Assembly: GCF_003123685.1 (NCBI RefSeq)
Contig: NZ_QCYJ01000021.1
Location: forward strand, 62,001 to 126,000
Direction: 5' to 3'
DNA length: 64,000 nucleotides
DNA from: Nocardia aurea
GTDB taxonomy: Bacteria; Actinomycetota; Actinomycetes; Mycobacteriales; Mycobacteriaceae
Numbering within the stretch: the first letter of the stretch is position 1; each line of letters begins with the position of its first letter. The notes below the pieces were generated by a model. It did not search any database. It worked only from the letters and a program-made list of their open reading frames with translations, and was not told the DNA's origin. This document shows, in pieces, positions 57,171-64,000 of this stretch. Made by a program: the position numbers and the translations under genes.

Positions 57171-58079
57171 TCACACGGGTAATGGCGTACCTGCCAACGC
57201 ATCTCGCAGCAGCGCGAGGTGCGGGACCGGTACCTCCAGCAGTGGAAGACGTACCGTCGCATGGGCGATGATGCCGCGCTCGGCCAGGGCCGCCTTCGCC
57301 GTCACCGCCCCGGGGGACACGCGCACGAGGGCATCGGCCAGTGGGATCAGCCCGGCCTGGATGGCCCGCGCCGCGTCGAGATCGCCGTCGCGGACCGCGC
57401 GGATGAGCGCCCCGTTGCGGTCGGCGACGATATTGCCCGCGACGCTGACCAGGCCCGCCGCGCCGCACGCGAGGTAGGGCAGCGCGAGTTCGTCGATACC
57501 GCAGTAGTAGGCCAGCGGAGTCGACGCCATGACCGACATCGCCTCGAACAGGTCGCCCTTGGCGTCCTTGACCGCCAGGATCCGGGGGTGGGCGGACAGT
57601 TCGATCAGTGTGCTCGCGTCCATGGCCAGACCGGTACGTGCCGGGACGTCGTAGAGCATCACCGGCAGATCGGTGGCATCGGCGACGGCCACGCAGTGCG
57701 CGATCACCCCCGCCTGGGTCGGCCTCGAGTAGTAGGGGCAGACCAGTAGCAGCGCGTCCGCGCCCGCGGCCTGCGCGTCCCGTGCGCGGCGCACGCTCGC
57801 GACGGTGTCGTAGGTGCCGATTCCGGCGATCACCCGCGCTCGATTCTTCGATCGCGCGACCACCGCGCGGACGAGACCGGCGGATTCGGCGTCGGTGAGT
57901 GTCGGTGCCTCCCCGGTGGTTCCGGCGACGACGATGCCGTCGCATCCGGTGGCGAGCAGGTGGTCGACGAGTCCGGTGACGCCGGATCGGTCGAGTCCGC
58001 CGTCGGGACGCATCGGGGTCACCATGGCGACGAGGTTGGTGCCGAAGAGTCGGGCGGCGGTGGTGTTCGGATCGGTCAT
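57171..58079 (-). CDS. DapA-like dihydrodipicolinate synthase/N-acetylneuraminate lyase family aldolase
   Basis: A 302-residue class I aldolase. The substrate loop GTTGEAPTLTDAE, the Tyr in MLYDVPARTGLAM and the Schiff-base Lys in RILAVKDAKGDLFEAM are all present, and RVIAGIGTYDTVASV marks the strand before. These residues are needed for 4-hydroxy-tetrahydrodipicolinate synthase. A second function as a catabolic DHDPS-like aldolase is possible, since a housekeeping dapA usually lies elsewhere with dapB. It is divergent from a LysR gene and starts at ATG 58079. The GC content is normal. Specificity cannot be read from sequence. Confidence 0.88.
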   Translation of the reverse strand: MTDPNTTAARLFGTNLVAMVTPMRPDGGLDRSGVTGLVDHLLATGCDGIVVAGTTGEAPTLTDAESAGLVRAVVARSKNRARVIAGIGTYDTVASVRRARDAQAAGADALLLVCPYYSRPTQAGVIAHCVAVADATDLPVMLYDVPARTGLAMDASTLIELSAHPRILAVKDAKGDLFEAMSVMASTPLAYYCGIDELALPYLACGAAGLVSVAGNIVADRNGALIRAVRDGDLDAARAIQAGLIPLADALVRVSPGAVTAKAALAERGIIAHATVRLPLLEVPVPHLALLRDALAGTPLPV

Positions 58080-58151
58080 GTCTCGATCCTGCGCCCCTCG
58101 ATAGATACGGTCCAGCGATGCTTTCTTGCCGATATTACGTAGCCTTGCTTC

Positions 58152-59078
58152 ATGATCGATGTCGGTGCGCTGCGAGCGTTGCGGGCCGTGGCCGCGTCGG
58201 GGACGCTGGCGCGTGCGGCCGAGGAACTCGGGTTCACGGCCTCGGCGGTCTCGCAGCAGATCAAGCGGCTGGAACGGCAGATCGGTGTGCCCGTGCTGGC
58301 ACAGGCCGGGCGCGGGGTCGTGCTCACCCCGGCCGGGCAGGCCGTGGTCGACTCCGCGCCCGAGGTGTTCCAGGCTCTGGAACGCTGCGCCGAAGCGGCC
58401 CAATCGGTTTCGGAAGGCGCGCCGCGCGGGACACTGCGCGTCACCGCGTTCTCGACCGCGATCAGGGGGCTGCTCGCGCCCGCCGTGGCGGGCCTGTCGA
58501 CGCGGTGCCCGGATCTGCGTGTGCTCATCACCGAACAGGATCCGGACCGGGCCGTGCACAGCGTCGACACGGGTACCGCGGACCTGGCGCTCGTCCACGA
58601 CGCCGATGGACTGCCCGCGCCGTTGCCGCCGTCATTGACCCAGCGTCACATGCACACCGATATCGGCGACGTCGTCATGGAACGCGCGCATCCGCTGGCC
58701 GCGATCGACCGGCCACTGACCGCGGACGACCTCGCGGGCCACGCCTGGGTGACGAGTCCGCCGGGCACGGTGTGCCACCAGTGGTTCCGCCGATTGTTCG
58801 CCGATGCCCGCGCCGAACCCGATGTGCGCCACCTGGTCGACGATTTCGCCACCCAACTCGCGCTGGTCGCCTCCGGCGCGGTCATCGCCCTGATCCCGCG
58901 CCTGGCACGCCCGCCCCTCGGGGACGAACTCGTCGCCCGCCCGCTGCGACGGCAACCGACCCGCGAGGTGCACGCGGCGTGGCGGCGCAGTGCCGATGCC
59001 AGTCCGGCGATCCGGGCGGTGCTCGCGGAACTGGCGCTCGAGCAGGTGCGAAGGGCCGATCAGCCCTACACCCGGTGA
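58152..59078 (+). CDS. LysR family transcriptional regulator
   Basis: A 308-residue regulator. The HTH is LRALRAVAASGTLARAAEELGFTASAVSQQIKRLERQIGVPVLAQAG, and the effector domain has LRVTAFSTAIRGLLAPAVAGL, LRVLITEQDPDRAVHSV and LVASGAVIALIPRLARPPL, typical of LysR type I periplasmic-like folds. The ATG at 58152 lies 6 bases after TAGCCT, a leaderless pattern. It is divergent from the DapA-like gene and very likely controls it; only 72 bp separate the two starts. Ligand unknown. Confidence 0.89.
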   Translation: MIDVGALRALRAVAASGTLARAAEELGFTASAVSQQIKRLERQIGVPVLAQAGRGVVLTPAGQAVVDSAPEVFQALERCAEAAQSVSEGAPRGTLRVTAFSTAIRGLLAPAVAGLSTRCPDLRVLITEQDPDRAVHSVDTGTADLALVHDADGLPAPLPPSLTQRHMHTDIGDVVMERAHPLAAIDRPLTADDLAGHAWVTSPPGTVCHQWFRRLFADARAEPDVRHLVDDFATQLALVASGAVIALIPRLARPPLGDELVARPLRRQPTREVHAAWRRSADASPAIRAVLAELALEQVRRADQPYTR

Positions 59079-59178
59079 AGGCTTCGGCGTGCCGGTAACC
59101 GTCGGGTTGCTCGCGTCGCGACGGCGAACGTCGGATCGAAGTTCGCCGCAACGACGGCGCGGGGGATCCGGGCCGGTA

Positions 59179-59859
59179 TCAGGGAGCGGCCGCGGTCCGC
59201 TGTTCGAGTAGCAGTCCGAGCAGCCCGCTCTCGCGGCTCTGGGCGTCGAGCATATCCCTGGCCGCCTGTTTGACGATTCCGCTCGACAGTTGTCGCTCGG
59301 CGGCCTTCGCCATCTGGATGCCGCCGTAGTGGTGGCGTTGCATCAGGCGTAGGAACAGGATCTCGGCGTCGGTGCCGCGCGCGGCGGACAGGGCGTCGAG
59401 TTCCTCCTGTGTCGCCATTCCCGGCATGGTCGTCGGCGCCGGGGTCTCGGCCGCCGTGCTCGTGGCCGCGCCGCCGTGCTCGTGTCCCGGGTGTGCGGAC
59501 CGGTCGGGCCCGGTGTCGTCGTGCATCCACGCCATCGGGTGTGGGTTGGTGGTGACGACACGGGCCATGCGCAGCCAGCCGAGCATCATGCCCAGTTCGA
59601 GGCGCTGGGTGTCGGCCAATTGCTGGGCCAGCGCCCTGACCGTCGGGTCCGCCGCGCGGTCCAGGCGCTGGGTCATCGACAGCGCCTGATTGTGGTGGGC
59701 CACCATGTCCTGGGTGAAGCCGATCTCGGTATCGCTCATCACCGGTGGTGCGGTGATGTCGTCGGACAGCACGAGCGGTCCCAGTGCCGCGCCCACGACC
59801 AGCAGCAACACCGCGAAACCGGTGAGCGCGGCGCCTTTGACCCAGTCGGCTCGGGTCAT
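59179..59859 (-). CDS. DUF305 membrane-anchored protein
   Basis: A 226-residue protein with one N-terminal membrane segment (VKGAALTGFAVLLLVVGAAL) and an extracytoplasmic DUF305 domain. The family motifs are FTQDMVAHHNQALSMTQ near residues 48-64 and LRLMQRHHYGGIQMAKAAE in the C-terminal part; the paired His are thought to bind metal in ferritin-like helical bundles. A His/Gly/Pro-rich linker (GHEHGG and on) lies between. The ATG overlaps the stop of the LVIVD protein gene, so the two are coupled. Copper or other metal handling is suspected for the family, unproven. Confidence 0.85.
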   Translation of the reverse strand: MTRADWVKGAALTGFAVLLLVVGAALGPLVLSDDITAPPVMSDTEIGFTQDMVAHHNQALSMTQRLDRAADPTVRALAQQLADTQRLELGMMLGWLRMARVVTTNPHPMAWMHDDTGPDRSAHPGHEHGGAATSTAAETPAPTTMPGMATQEELDALSAARGTDAEILFLRLMQRHHYGGIQMAKAAERQLSSGIVKQAARDMLDAQSRESGLLGLLLEQRTAAAP

Positions 59860-61439
59860 GAGCCGACGGTGGATTTCTGGTCGGCGGGCGGTGTGTAGAC
59901 CGAGGGCGACAGTTGCAGGGTGAGGAATCCGTTGTCGGCGCACGTCGTCCACAACTGGTTGCCACGCCATTCGGGGGGCGAGAAGCACCAGTCGGTGGAC
60001 AGATCCCCGAACGCGACCATGCCGGACCGGCTGCCGATCGCCTGCGACAGGTCGAACTGCCCTTGCAGGATCGTCTGGATCACCGTCGGCGCGGCCAGGA
60101 CCGGCGGTCCGATGATCGAGGCGAGCGCATGCGGCGAATTGGTGAGTTCGGTGTTGTCGCCGGTGCGTGCGGGCGGGTTGTAGTAGGCGATCTCGCGCAC
60201 CGAGCGCGGATCGCGGACGTCGAACACGCGAATTCCGGACGACAGCCATCCGCAGGCGAGCGCGGTGGGATTCGCGGGCCGGTCGGCGGCGCAGTAGTGC
60301 GCGTCGTAGGCGAACAGCGAACCGCCCGCCGCCGAGGCCATGGCCACGTCCTGGTTGTCCGGCAGATCGATTTCCAGTTTGATGGAATTCACCAGCCGCG
60401 GACGGCTGCCGTCGCGCACGTCGAAGATCTTCACGCCGCCGGATCCGGCTTCCTGGACGGAGAACACGTAGGGCGTGCCGTCGTAGGTGACGGGAACATG
60501 GTGCTGGGTCGCCCAGCCGTCGGTCCACGTGGTGTGCGAGAGTTCGCGCACCACGGGGTCGCGGTCGCGTCGCTGCACGGCCGAGACATCGAGGACCATC
60601 ATGCCGCCGAAGTTGTTGGCCAGGTACAGGGTGTTGCCGTCGGCGCTGAATCCGAGCCCGTGCATCGACAGTCCGGGCAGGCTCTGCCAGATGACCCGGG
60701 GCGCGGCGGGATCGCTGAGATCGACGGCGCTGACGAGTCCGGGGGCGACGCCCGAGGCCCAATAGGTCTTGCCGTCGGGGGAGAAGCCGCCTTCGTGCGC
60801 CGTAATGGGCAGTGGCATACCGAGATCGGTGCCCGGTCCGGGATTGAGCAGACGCGGGTGCGCGCAGTCGGAGATGTCGTAGACCGAGAGCAGCCCCGCT
60901 CCGGTGAGCACGGGAGCCCCGGTGCCGACCAGAAGTTCGCGTTCCTGGTTGACCTTCAGACTTTCCCAGGTGCCCGCGAGCATGGCGGGTTCGGTCAACA
61001 CGGCGGTGAGGACGGGCGCGGACGGATTCGAGACGTCGAGTACCTGCACTCCCTGCTCGCGGCCGAGCAGGTTGCCGGGGAAGAAGGTGCCGACATAGGC
61101 GCAATGGTCGAAGGTGGTCGAGGTGATACCGCCGCCGACGCCCGGGTAGCCGCCGAGTCTGGTGATATTGCAGCTGTAGCCCTGGGTGCTGCGCTTGCTG
61201 TCCCGGTCGGCGGCGGGAACATCGCCCTGCAGGCCGGTCTCGGGACCGGAGGCGGGGTCCGAACCCGCCCCGCACGCGGCGCGGCCGACGGCGACGGTGC
61301 TGAGACCGCCGATCTCGGTGACTCGCCCCGGTGAACCGGATTCCGGTTGCGCGGAGAGGATTCCGGTCGGAAGCAGCAATGCGGCGGCGGCCGCGATCAC
61401 CGAAATCCGTCGAGCACGGAGCCAATGCTGTGATCTCAT
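59856..61439 (-). CDS. Secreted LVIVD beta-propeller protein
   Basis: A 527-residue exported protein. The ATG at 61439 starts a signal with RARR basic start (MRSQHWLRARRISVIAAAAALL) and cleavage near LSAQP; an in-frame upstream start would add a long Arg/Pro leader. The mature part has LVIVD-like repeats (VQVLDVSNPSAPVLTAVL, LSVYDISDCAHPRLLN, VSAVDLSDPAAPRVIWQ, MVLDVSAVQRRD, VKIFDVRDGSRPRLVN, IRVFDVRDPRSVREIAYY), six or seven blades. It pairs with the DUF305 gene by a four-base overlap. Cysteines in the loops suggest disulphides. Function unknown; probably a surface or cell-wall complex. Confidence 0.87.
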   Translation of the reverse strand: MRSQHWLRARRISVIAAAAALLLPTGILSAQPESGSPGRVTEIGGLSTVAVGRAACGAGSDPASGPETGLQGDVPAADRDSKRSTQGYSCNITRLGGYPGVGGGITSTTFDHCAYVGTFFPGNLLGREQGVQVLDVSNPSAPVLTAVLTEPAMLAGTWESLKVNQERELLVGTGAPVLTGAGLLSVYDISDCAHPRLLNPGPGTDLGMPLPITAHEGGFSPDGKTYWASGVAPGLVSAVDLSDPAAPRVIWQSLPGLSMHGLGFSADGNTLYLANNFGGMMVLDVSAVQRRDRDPVVRELSHTTWTDGWATQHHVPVTYDGTPYVFSVQEAGSGGVKIFDVRDGSRPRLVNSIKLEIDLPDNQDVAMASAAGGSLFAYDAHYCAADRPANPTALACGWLSSGIRVFDVRDPRSVREIAYYNPPARTGDNTELTNSPHALASIIGPPVLAAPTVIQTILQGQFDLSQAIGSRSGMVAFGDLSTDWCFSPPEWRGNQLWTTCADNGFLTLQLSPSVYTPPADQKSTVGS

Positions 61440-61570
61440 AGTGTCCCTCGGCGGTGAGGGCGCCTTTCGTCCGGATGGCACGCGGTGCGGCCGCGATGTC
61501 CCCGGTTCCCTGATATGGGCCGGAGATGCCGCGGTGCGGAGTCTGTCGAGGGTGCGACAGCGATCCACTA

Positions 61571-61617
61571 ACCGGACTTAAGTATCCGGTAGGAGTGTCG
61601 GTAAGTGTGCTACCGGT
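61571..61617. promoter_or_regulatory. CCGG-type operator candidates before TetR gene
   Basis: ACCGGA-N8-TCCGGT (61571-61590) is a perfect inverted repeat, and ACCGGT (61612-61617) repeats the half-site in palindromic form. All lie between the LVIVD gene and the TetR gene, so the TetR protein may bind here. Confidence 0.5.
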
Positions 61618-61721
61618 TACGTTCGGAGTCAATGATGTTACGGATCACATCACGAATCCCGACCTCGGCGCGGCCGGCACCGTGGTTCGAGCGAATCGAT
61701 CCGGTGCGGTAGGTTGGCGCG

Positions 61722-62279
61722 ATGACATCGGCAGGCCGTGCCAACAGGGGGCCGAAGGCCGCGGCGAGCAATCGCGCGGCACTCATTCGGGCGGCACGAG
61801 AGATATTCGCGGAGAACGGCTTCGAGGCCGCGCTCAGCTCGATCGCGCGGGCGGCGGGCGTCGGCCAGGGCGTGCTGTATCGGCACTTTCCGACGCGGGA
61901 GAGTCTGGCGCTCGCGGTTTTCGAGGAGAACATCCTCGAAGTGGAGGAACTCGCCGGCGATCCCGGCAGCACCGTCGACGACGTGCTGGCGGTCATCGTC
62001 GATCAGCTCACCCTGTCGGCCGCGTTCATCTCGATGTTCGATCCGACGGGAACCGACGATCCGCGACTGCTCGAAGTCTCGGGCAGGCTGATCGAACTGG
62101 TCGCGCACAAATTGGCCGATCCGGCGCAGCGGGGAACGATCCGCGCGGACGTCACCGCCTCGGAGGTACTTCTCGCGGTGGCGATGCTGGCGGGGATACT
62201 GACGAAGGCCGACGTGCAGGCCAAACGGGAAGTGGCCCGGCAGGCGTGGGGTCTGCTGGAACGCGGACTGACCAGATGA
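61722..62279 (+). CDS. TetR family transcriptional regulator
   Basis: A 185-residue repressor. The HTH is ALIRAAREIFAENGFEAALSSIARAAGVGQGVLYRHFPTRESLALAVFEE, with the recognition helix at VGQGVLYRHFP. The C-terminal ligand domain is short, with LSAAFISMFDPTGTDDPRLLEVSGRLIELV. The ATG at 61722 lies 6 bases after TAGGTT, consistent with a leaderless transcript. It is divergent from the LVIVD-DUF305 operon (283 bp away), with CCGG repeats between. Ligand unknown. Confidence 0.88.
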   Translation: MTSAGRANRGPKAAASNRAALIRAAREIFAENGFEAALSSIARAAGVGQGVLYRHFPTRESLALAVFEENILEVEELAGDPGSTVDDVLAVIVDQLTLSAAFISMFDPTGTDDPRLLEVSGRLIELVAHKLADPAQRGTIRADVTASEVLLAVAMLAGILTKADVQAKREVARQAWGLLERGLTR

Positions 62280-62315
62280 GTCGAATGTCCGGTCCGGCCT
62301 ACCCCGCCCACGAAT

Positions 62316-62792
62316 TCAGGAAATAGCGGGGAGCGGTCGCGTCGCGGCGAGTCCGGGGCGACGCAGCGGGTGGCGGCGGATACCCGGTTCGGATTTGCCC
62401 GGACGAGCCGGTGCCTGGCGCTTGGCAGCCGGATCGGTCGCCGCGGCGGCGGGCCTGATCTCGGCACGGACGCCGGATCGGGATGTCACCTGGACGGTGC
62501 CGTGCCATCCGCAGGGCAGACCGCAGGTGGGGTGAACCGTGGTCTCGAGGCGACCGTTGTCGAAACGACGGGTGGTCGCCGTCGCCTGCGCGTGGTATCC
62601 GCAACTCGGGCATTTCTCGAAGTAGTCGAGCACATCGCTGACGCTGATGATGACCGAATCGGCCTCGGTTTCGGGTTTCTGTGGCGCGGCGGCCTGCTGC
62701 CACGGGTTGCGCTGGGTCTGCGAGGTCCGCTCCGGCGCCTCCGATCGCGCCGGGAGTGCGGGGAATCTGCTGGTATCTGCTTGGTCGGGCAC
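62316..62792 (-). CDS. Zinc-ribbon-like hypothetical protein
   Basis: A 158-residue protein. The GTG at 62792 is chosen because GGCGAG lies just upstream and the sequence before it looks non-coding. After a Pro/Gln-rich part comes VLDYFEKCPSCGYHAQATATTRRFDNGRLETTVHPTCGLPCGWHG (two CxxC-like pairs: CPSC and TCGLPC), which could bind zinc. The rest is a basic, Arg/Ala/Pro-rich tail (PAAKRQAPARPGKSEPGIRRHPLRR) likely disordered. I do not recognise a family. No neighbours suggest a role. Confidence 0.6.
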   Translation of the reverse strand: MPDQADTSRFPALPARSEAPERTSQTQRNPWQQAAAPQKPETEADSVIISVSDVLDYFEKCPSCGYHAQATATTRRFDNGRLETTVHPTCGLPCGWHGTVQVTSRSGVRAEIRPAAAATDPAAKRQAPARPGKSEPGIRRHPLRRPGLAATRPLPAIS

Positions 62793-63063
62793 GATTGCTC
62801 GCCTCGTTAGGTGGATGTCGACTGTGAGAGTCCTTACCCCGTTGATGGTAATCAGCTTCTCGAGTGACGTAAACAACATTCTCAAAATTGAATACCCTGC
62901 TAGCGGGAACTAGACACGAAAATCCGGCCGAGGGGGCGTCGAATGGACACGAACGCGATCCGGATATCGGTTTCCGGTTAGCTGCCCGTTCACGGTCGGG
63001 TCACCGACGAGATGCCGGGCCGCGACCGTGCGGCGCTGCCCGACCCGGTCTCGGCGGACCGGG

Positions 63064-64000
63064 TCAGTTGAGTATCGGGGTGAACTGCGGCAGATCGACG
63101 CTGGTCCGAATTCCGGGCGGCGCCGCGCACAGGTACGGCACCGCGTTCACCGCGCGGTTGGCGGTGTAGCCGGGGGACACGGCGCTGATCATGTCCAGGG
63201 AAACCGGAAAACGCAGGTCGACGTCGAGCGGCGCGTCACCGTCGACGTCGATGTGCCAGCCGGTGGGTCGCACGGACCATTCGGGGTCGAGATCGGTGGT
63301 GCAGTACCACATGGCGCAGAACTCGATCAGCGGTGTGCCGTCCCGGTGGCCGGTGATCGTGACGCGTTGGGCCGCAACACTTCCCGGCGCCAGGGTGCCC
63401 GCCGCGATTCGTGTGCGATGCCTGGCGGTCGCCACCTCGCCCGCTACCTCGACGGTGTCGAGCGGCAGATGCAACGCGTCGGCGAGCAGTCGCAGCGACG
63501 GCTCGAAATTCGCCCGCAGATGGTCGAGTCGATGCTGGTCGAACGCCGTGGGCGGTGCGCCGAAACCCATGACGTCGAACAGGATTCCCGGTGAATCGCG
63601 ACGGGACAGATCGGCGAATTCCCGAATGGTCAGGCGTTCGAGGCGGCGCTGGATCGAGGTGAGCGCGATCGGGACGGCCTCGGTGATGAATCCGGGACTG
63701 CTTCCGGTGCTGTGGATCGACGAGTTGCCGAGCCAGCACGCGGATTCGACCTGTGCGCACAACTCCCGGTCCATGCTGGGCGGATGATGGAACTCGCCCC
63801 GGGTGGTGACGACGTTGAAGCCGGAGGTGAGCAATCTGCACACCTGCTCGGCGTCGAACGCGCGGGGCATGTACAGCACGCAATCGGCTTCCAGGGCGAG
63901 GATCTCGTCGATGTCGCCGGTCGCGAGGACGCCGGTCTCACGTTCCAGGCCGCACAGGGTACCCGCGTCGACGCCGACCTTCTTCGCGCCGTGCACGTAG
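63064..64000 (-). CDS. DapB-like NAD(P)-dependent dehydrogenase (partial, runs off right edge)
   Basis: The C-terminal 310 or so residues of a protein related to that at 27013-28074; the N-terminal Rossmann strand lies beyond 64000. The visible order is KKVGVDAGTLCG (the post-strand-2 loop KIGRDIGEL of the relative), LEADCVLYMPRAFDAEQVCRLLTSGFNVVTTRGEFHHP, then SSIHSTGSSPGFITEAVP, and the closing RAVNAVPYLCAAPPGIRT. This is the fourth member of the family in 64 kb. The gene is intact in the seen part. Substrate unknown. Confidence 0.82.
   Translation of the reverse strand, partial: YVHGAKKVGVDAGTLCGLERETGVLATGDIDEILALEADCVLYMPRAFDAEQVCRLLTSGFNVVTTRGEFHHPPSMDRELCAQVESACWLGNSSIHSTGSSPGFITEAVPIALTSIQRRLERLTIREFADLSRRDSPGILFDVMGFGAPPTAFDQHRLDHLRANFEPSLRLLADALHLPLDTVEVAGEVATARHRTRIAAGTLAPGSVAAQRVTITGHRDGTPLIEFCAMWYCTTDLDPEWSVRPTGWHIDVDGDAPLDVDLRFPVSLDMISAVSPGYTANRAVNAVPYLCAAPPGIRTSVDLPQFTPILN

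Overview
The window looks like chromosomal DNA of a mycolic-acid actinomycete, most probably a Nocardia. The DNA is GC-rich with strong G/C third-position bias. It carries an MspA-type porin, a single-chain long-chain acyl-CoA carboxylase, a mycobactin-type siderophore importer (IrtA/IrtB), a mycofactocin-type SDR, several IdeR/DmdR-like iron boxes, and many starts that fit leaderless transcripts (a TANNNT -10 box six or seven bases before ATG/GTG). I see no rRNA, tRNA, CRISPR array, transposase or phage gene.

Layout. 1-8.5 kb is an iron-acquisition region: a DrrA/DrrB-type exporter (cut by the left edge) and a secreted MTB12-like protein, each preceded by an iron box, then a second small ABC transporter, then irtB-irtA behind a third iron box. 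8.7-16 kb holds a lipoprotein, an amidohydrolase, a FadD-type ligase, a frameshifted orphan ABC solute-binding lipoprotein, a mycofactocin-type SDR and a transglycosylase-like protein. 16.7-22.2 kb is the 1,821-residue acyl-CoA carboxylase, followed by the MspA porin. 23-28 kb holds an epimerase/SnoaL pair with a divergent TetR gene, then an operon of a DapB-like dehydrogenase plus an intact copy of the solute-binding lipoprotein.

28.2-31.4 kb is the most interesting part: an apparent three-gene operon of a VioC/AsnO-like Fe(II)/2-oxoglutarate amino-acid hydroxylase, a glycine-amidinotransferase-family enzyme and a SAM methyltransferase, with an iron-box-like sequence upstream. It could be a small iron-regulated pathway built on arginine. 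31.7-43.7 kb holds a secreted protein, hydrolases, two more DapB-like proteins, small enzymes, a 3-oxoacid CoA-transferase pair with a divergent IclR regulator, and an AraC regulator with two direct repeats 21 bp apart upstream. 43.7-53 kb holds hydrolases, AraC and ArsR regulators, a lone roadblock protein, secreted proteins, a DUF3089 protein, an F420/FMN-type oxidoreductase and a P450 without a recognisable ExxR motif. 53.7-64 kb holds a CPA2 antiporter, an MFS exporter with a divergent MarR gene, a DapA-like enzyme with a divergent LysR gene, a DUF305/LVIVD secreted pair, a TetR regulator, a zinc-ribbon-like protein and the end of a fourth DapB-like gene.

Two patterns cut across the genes. 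Two stop codons (porin and an AraC regulator) lie inside in-frame tandem repeats that copy the last codons and the stop, and related short duplications occur in two other intergenic regions. Several perfect or near-perfect palindromes sit in front of single operons; one 44-46 bp element is shared by the two operons that carry the paralogous solute-binding proteins.
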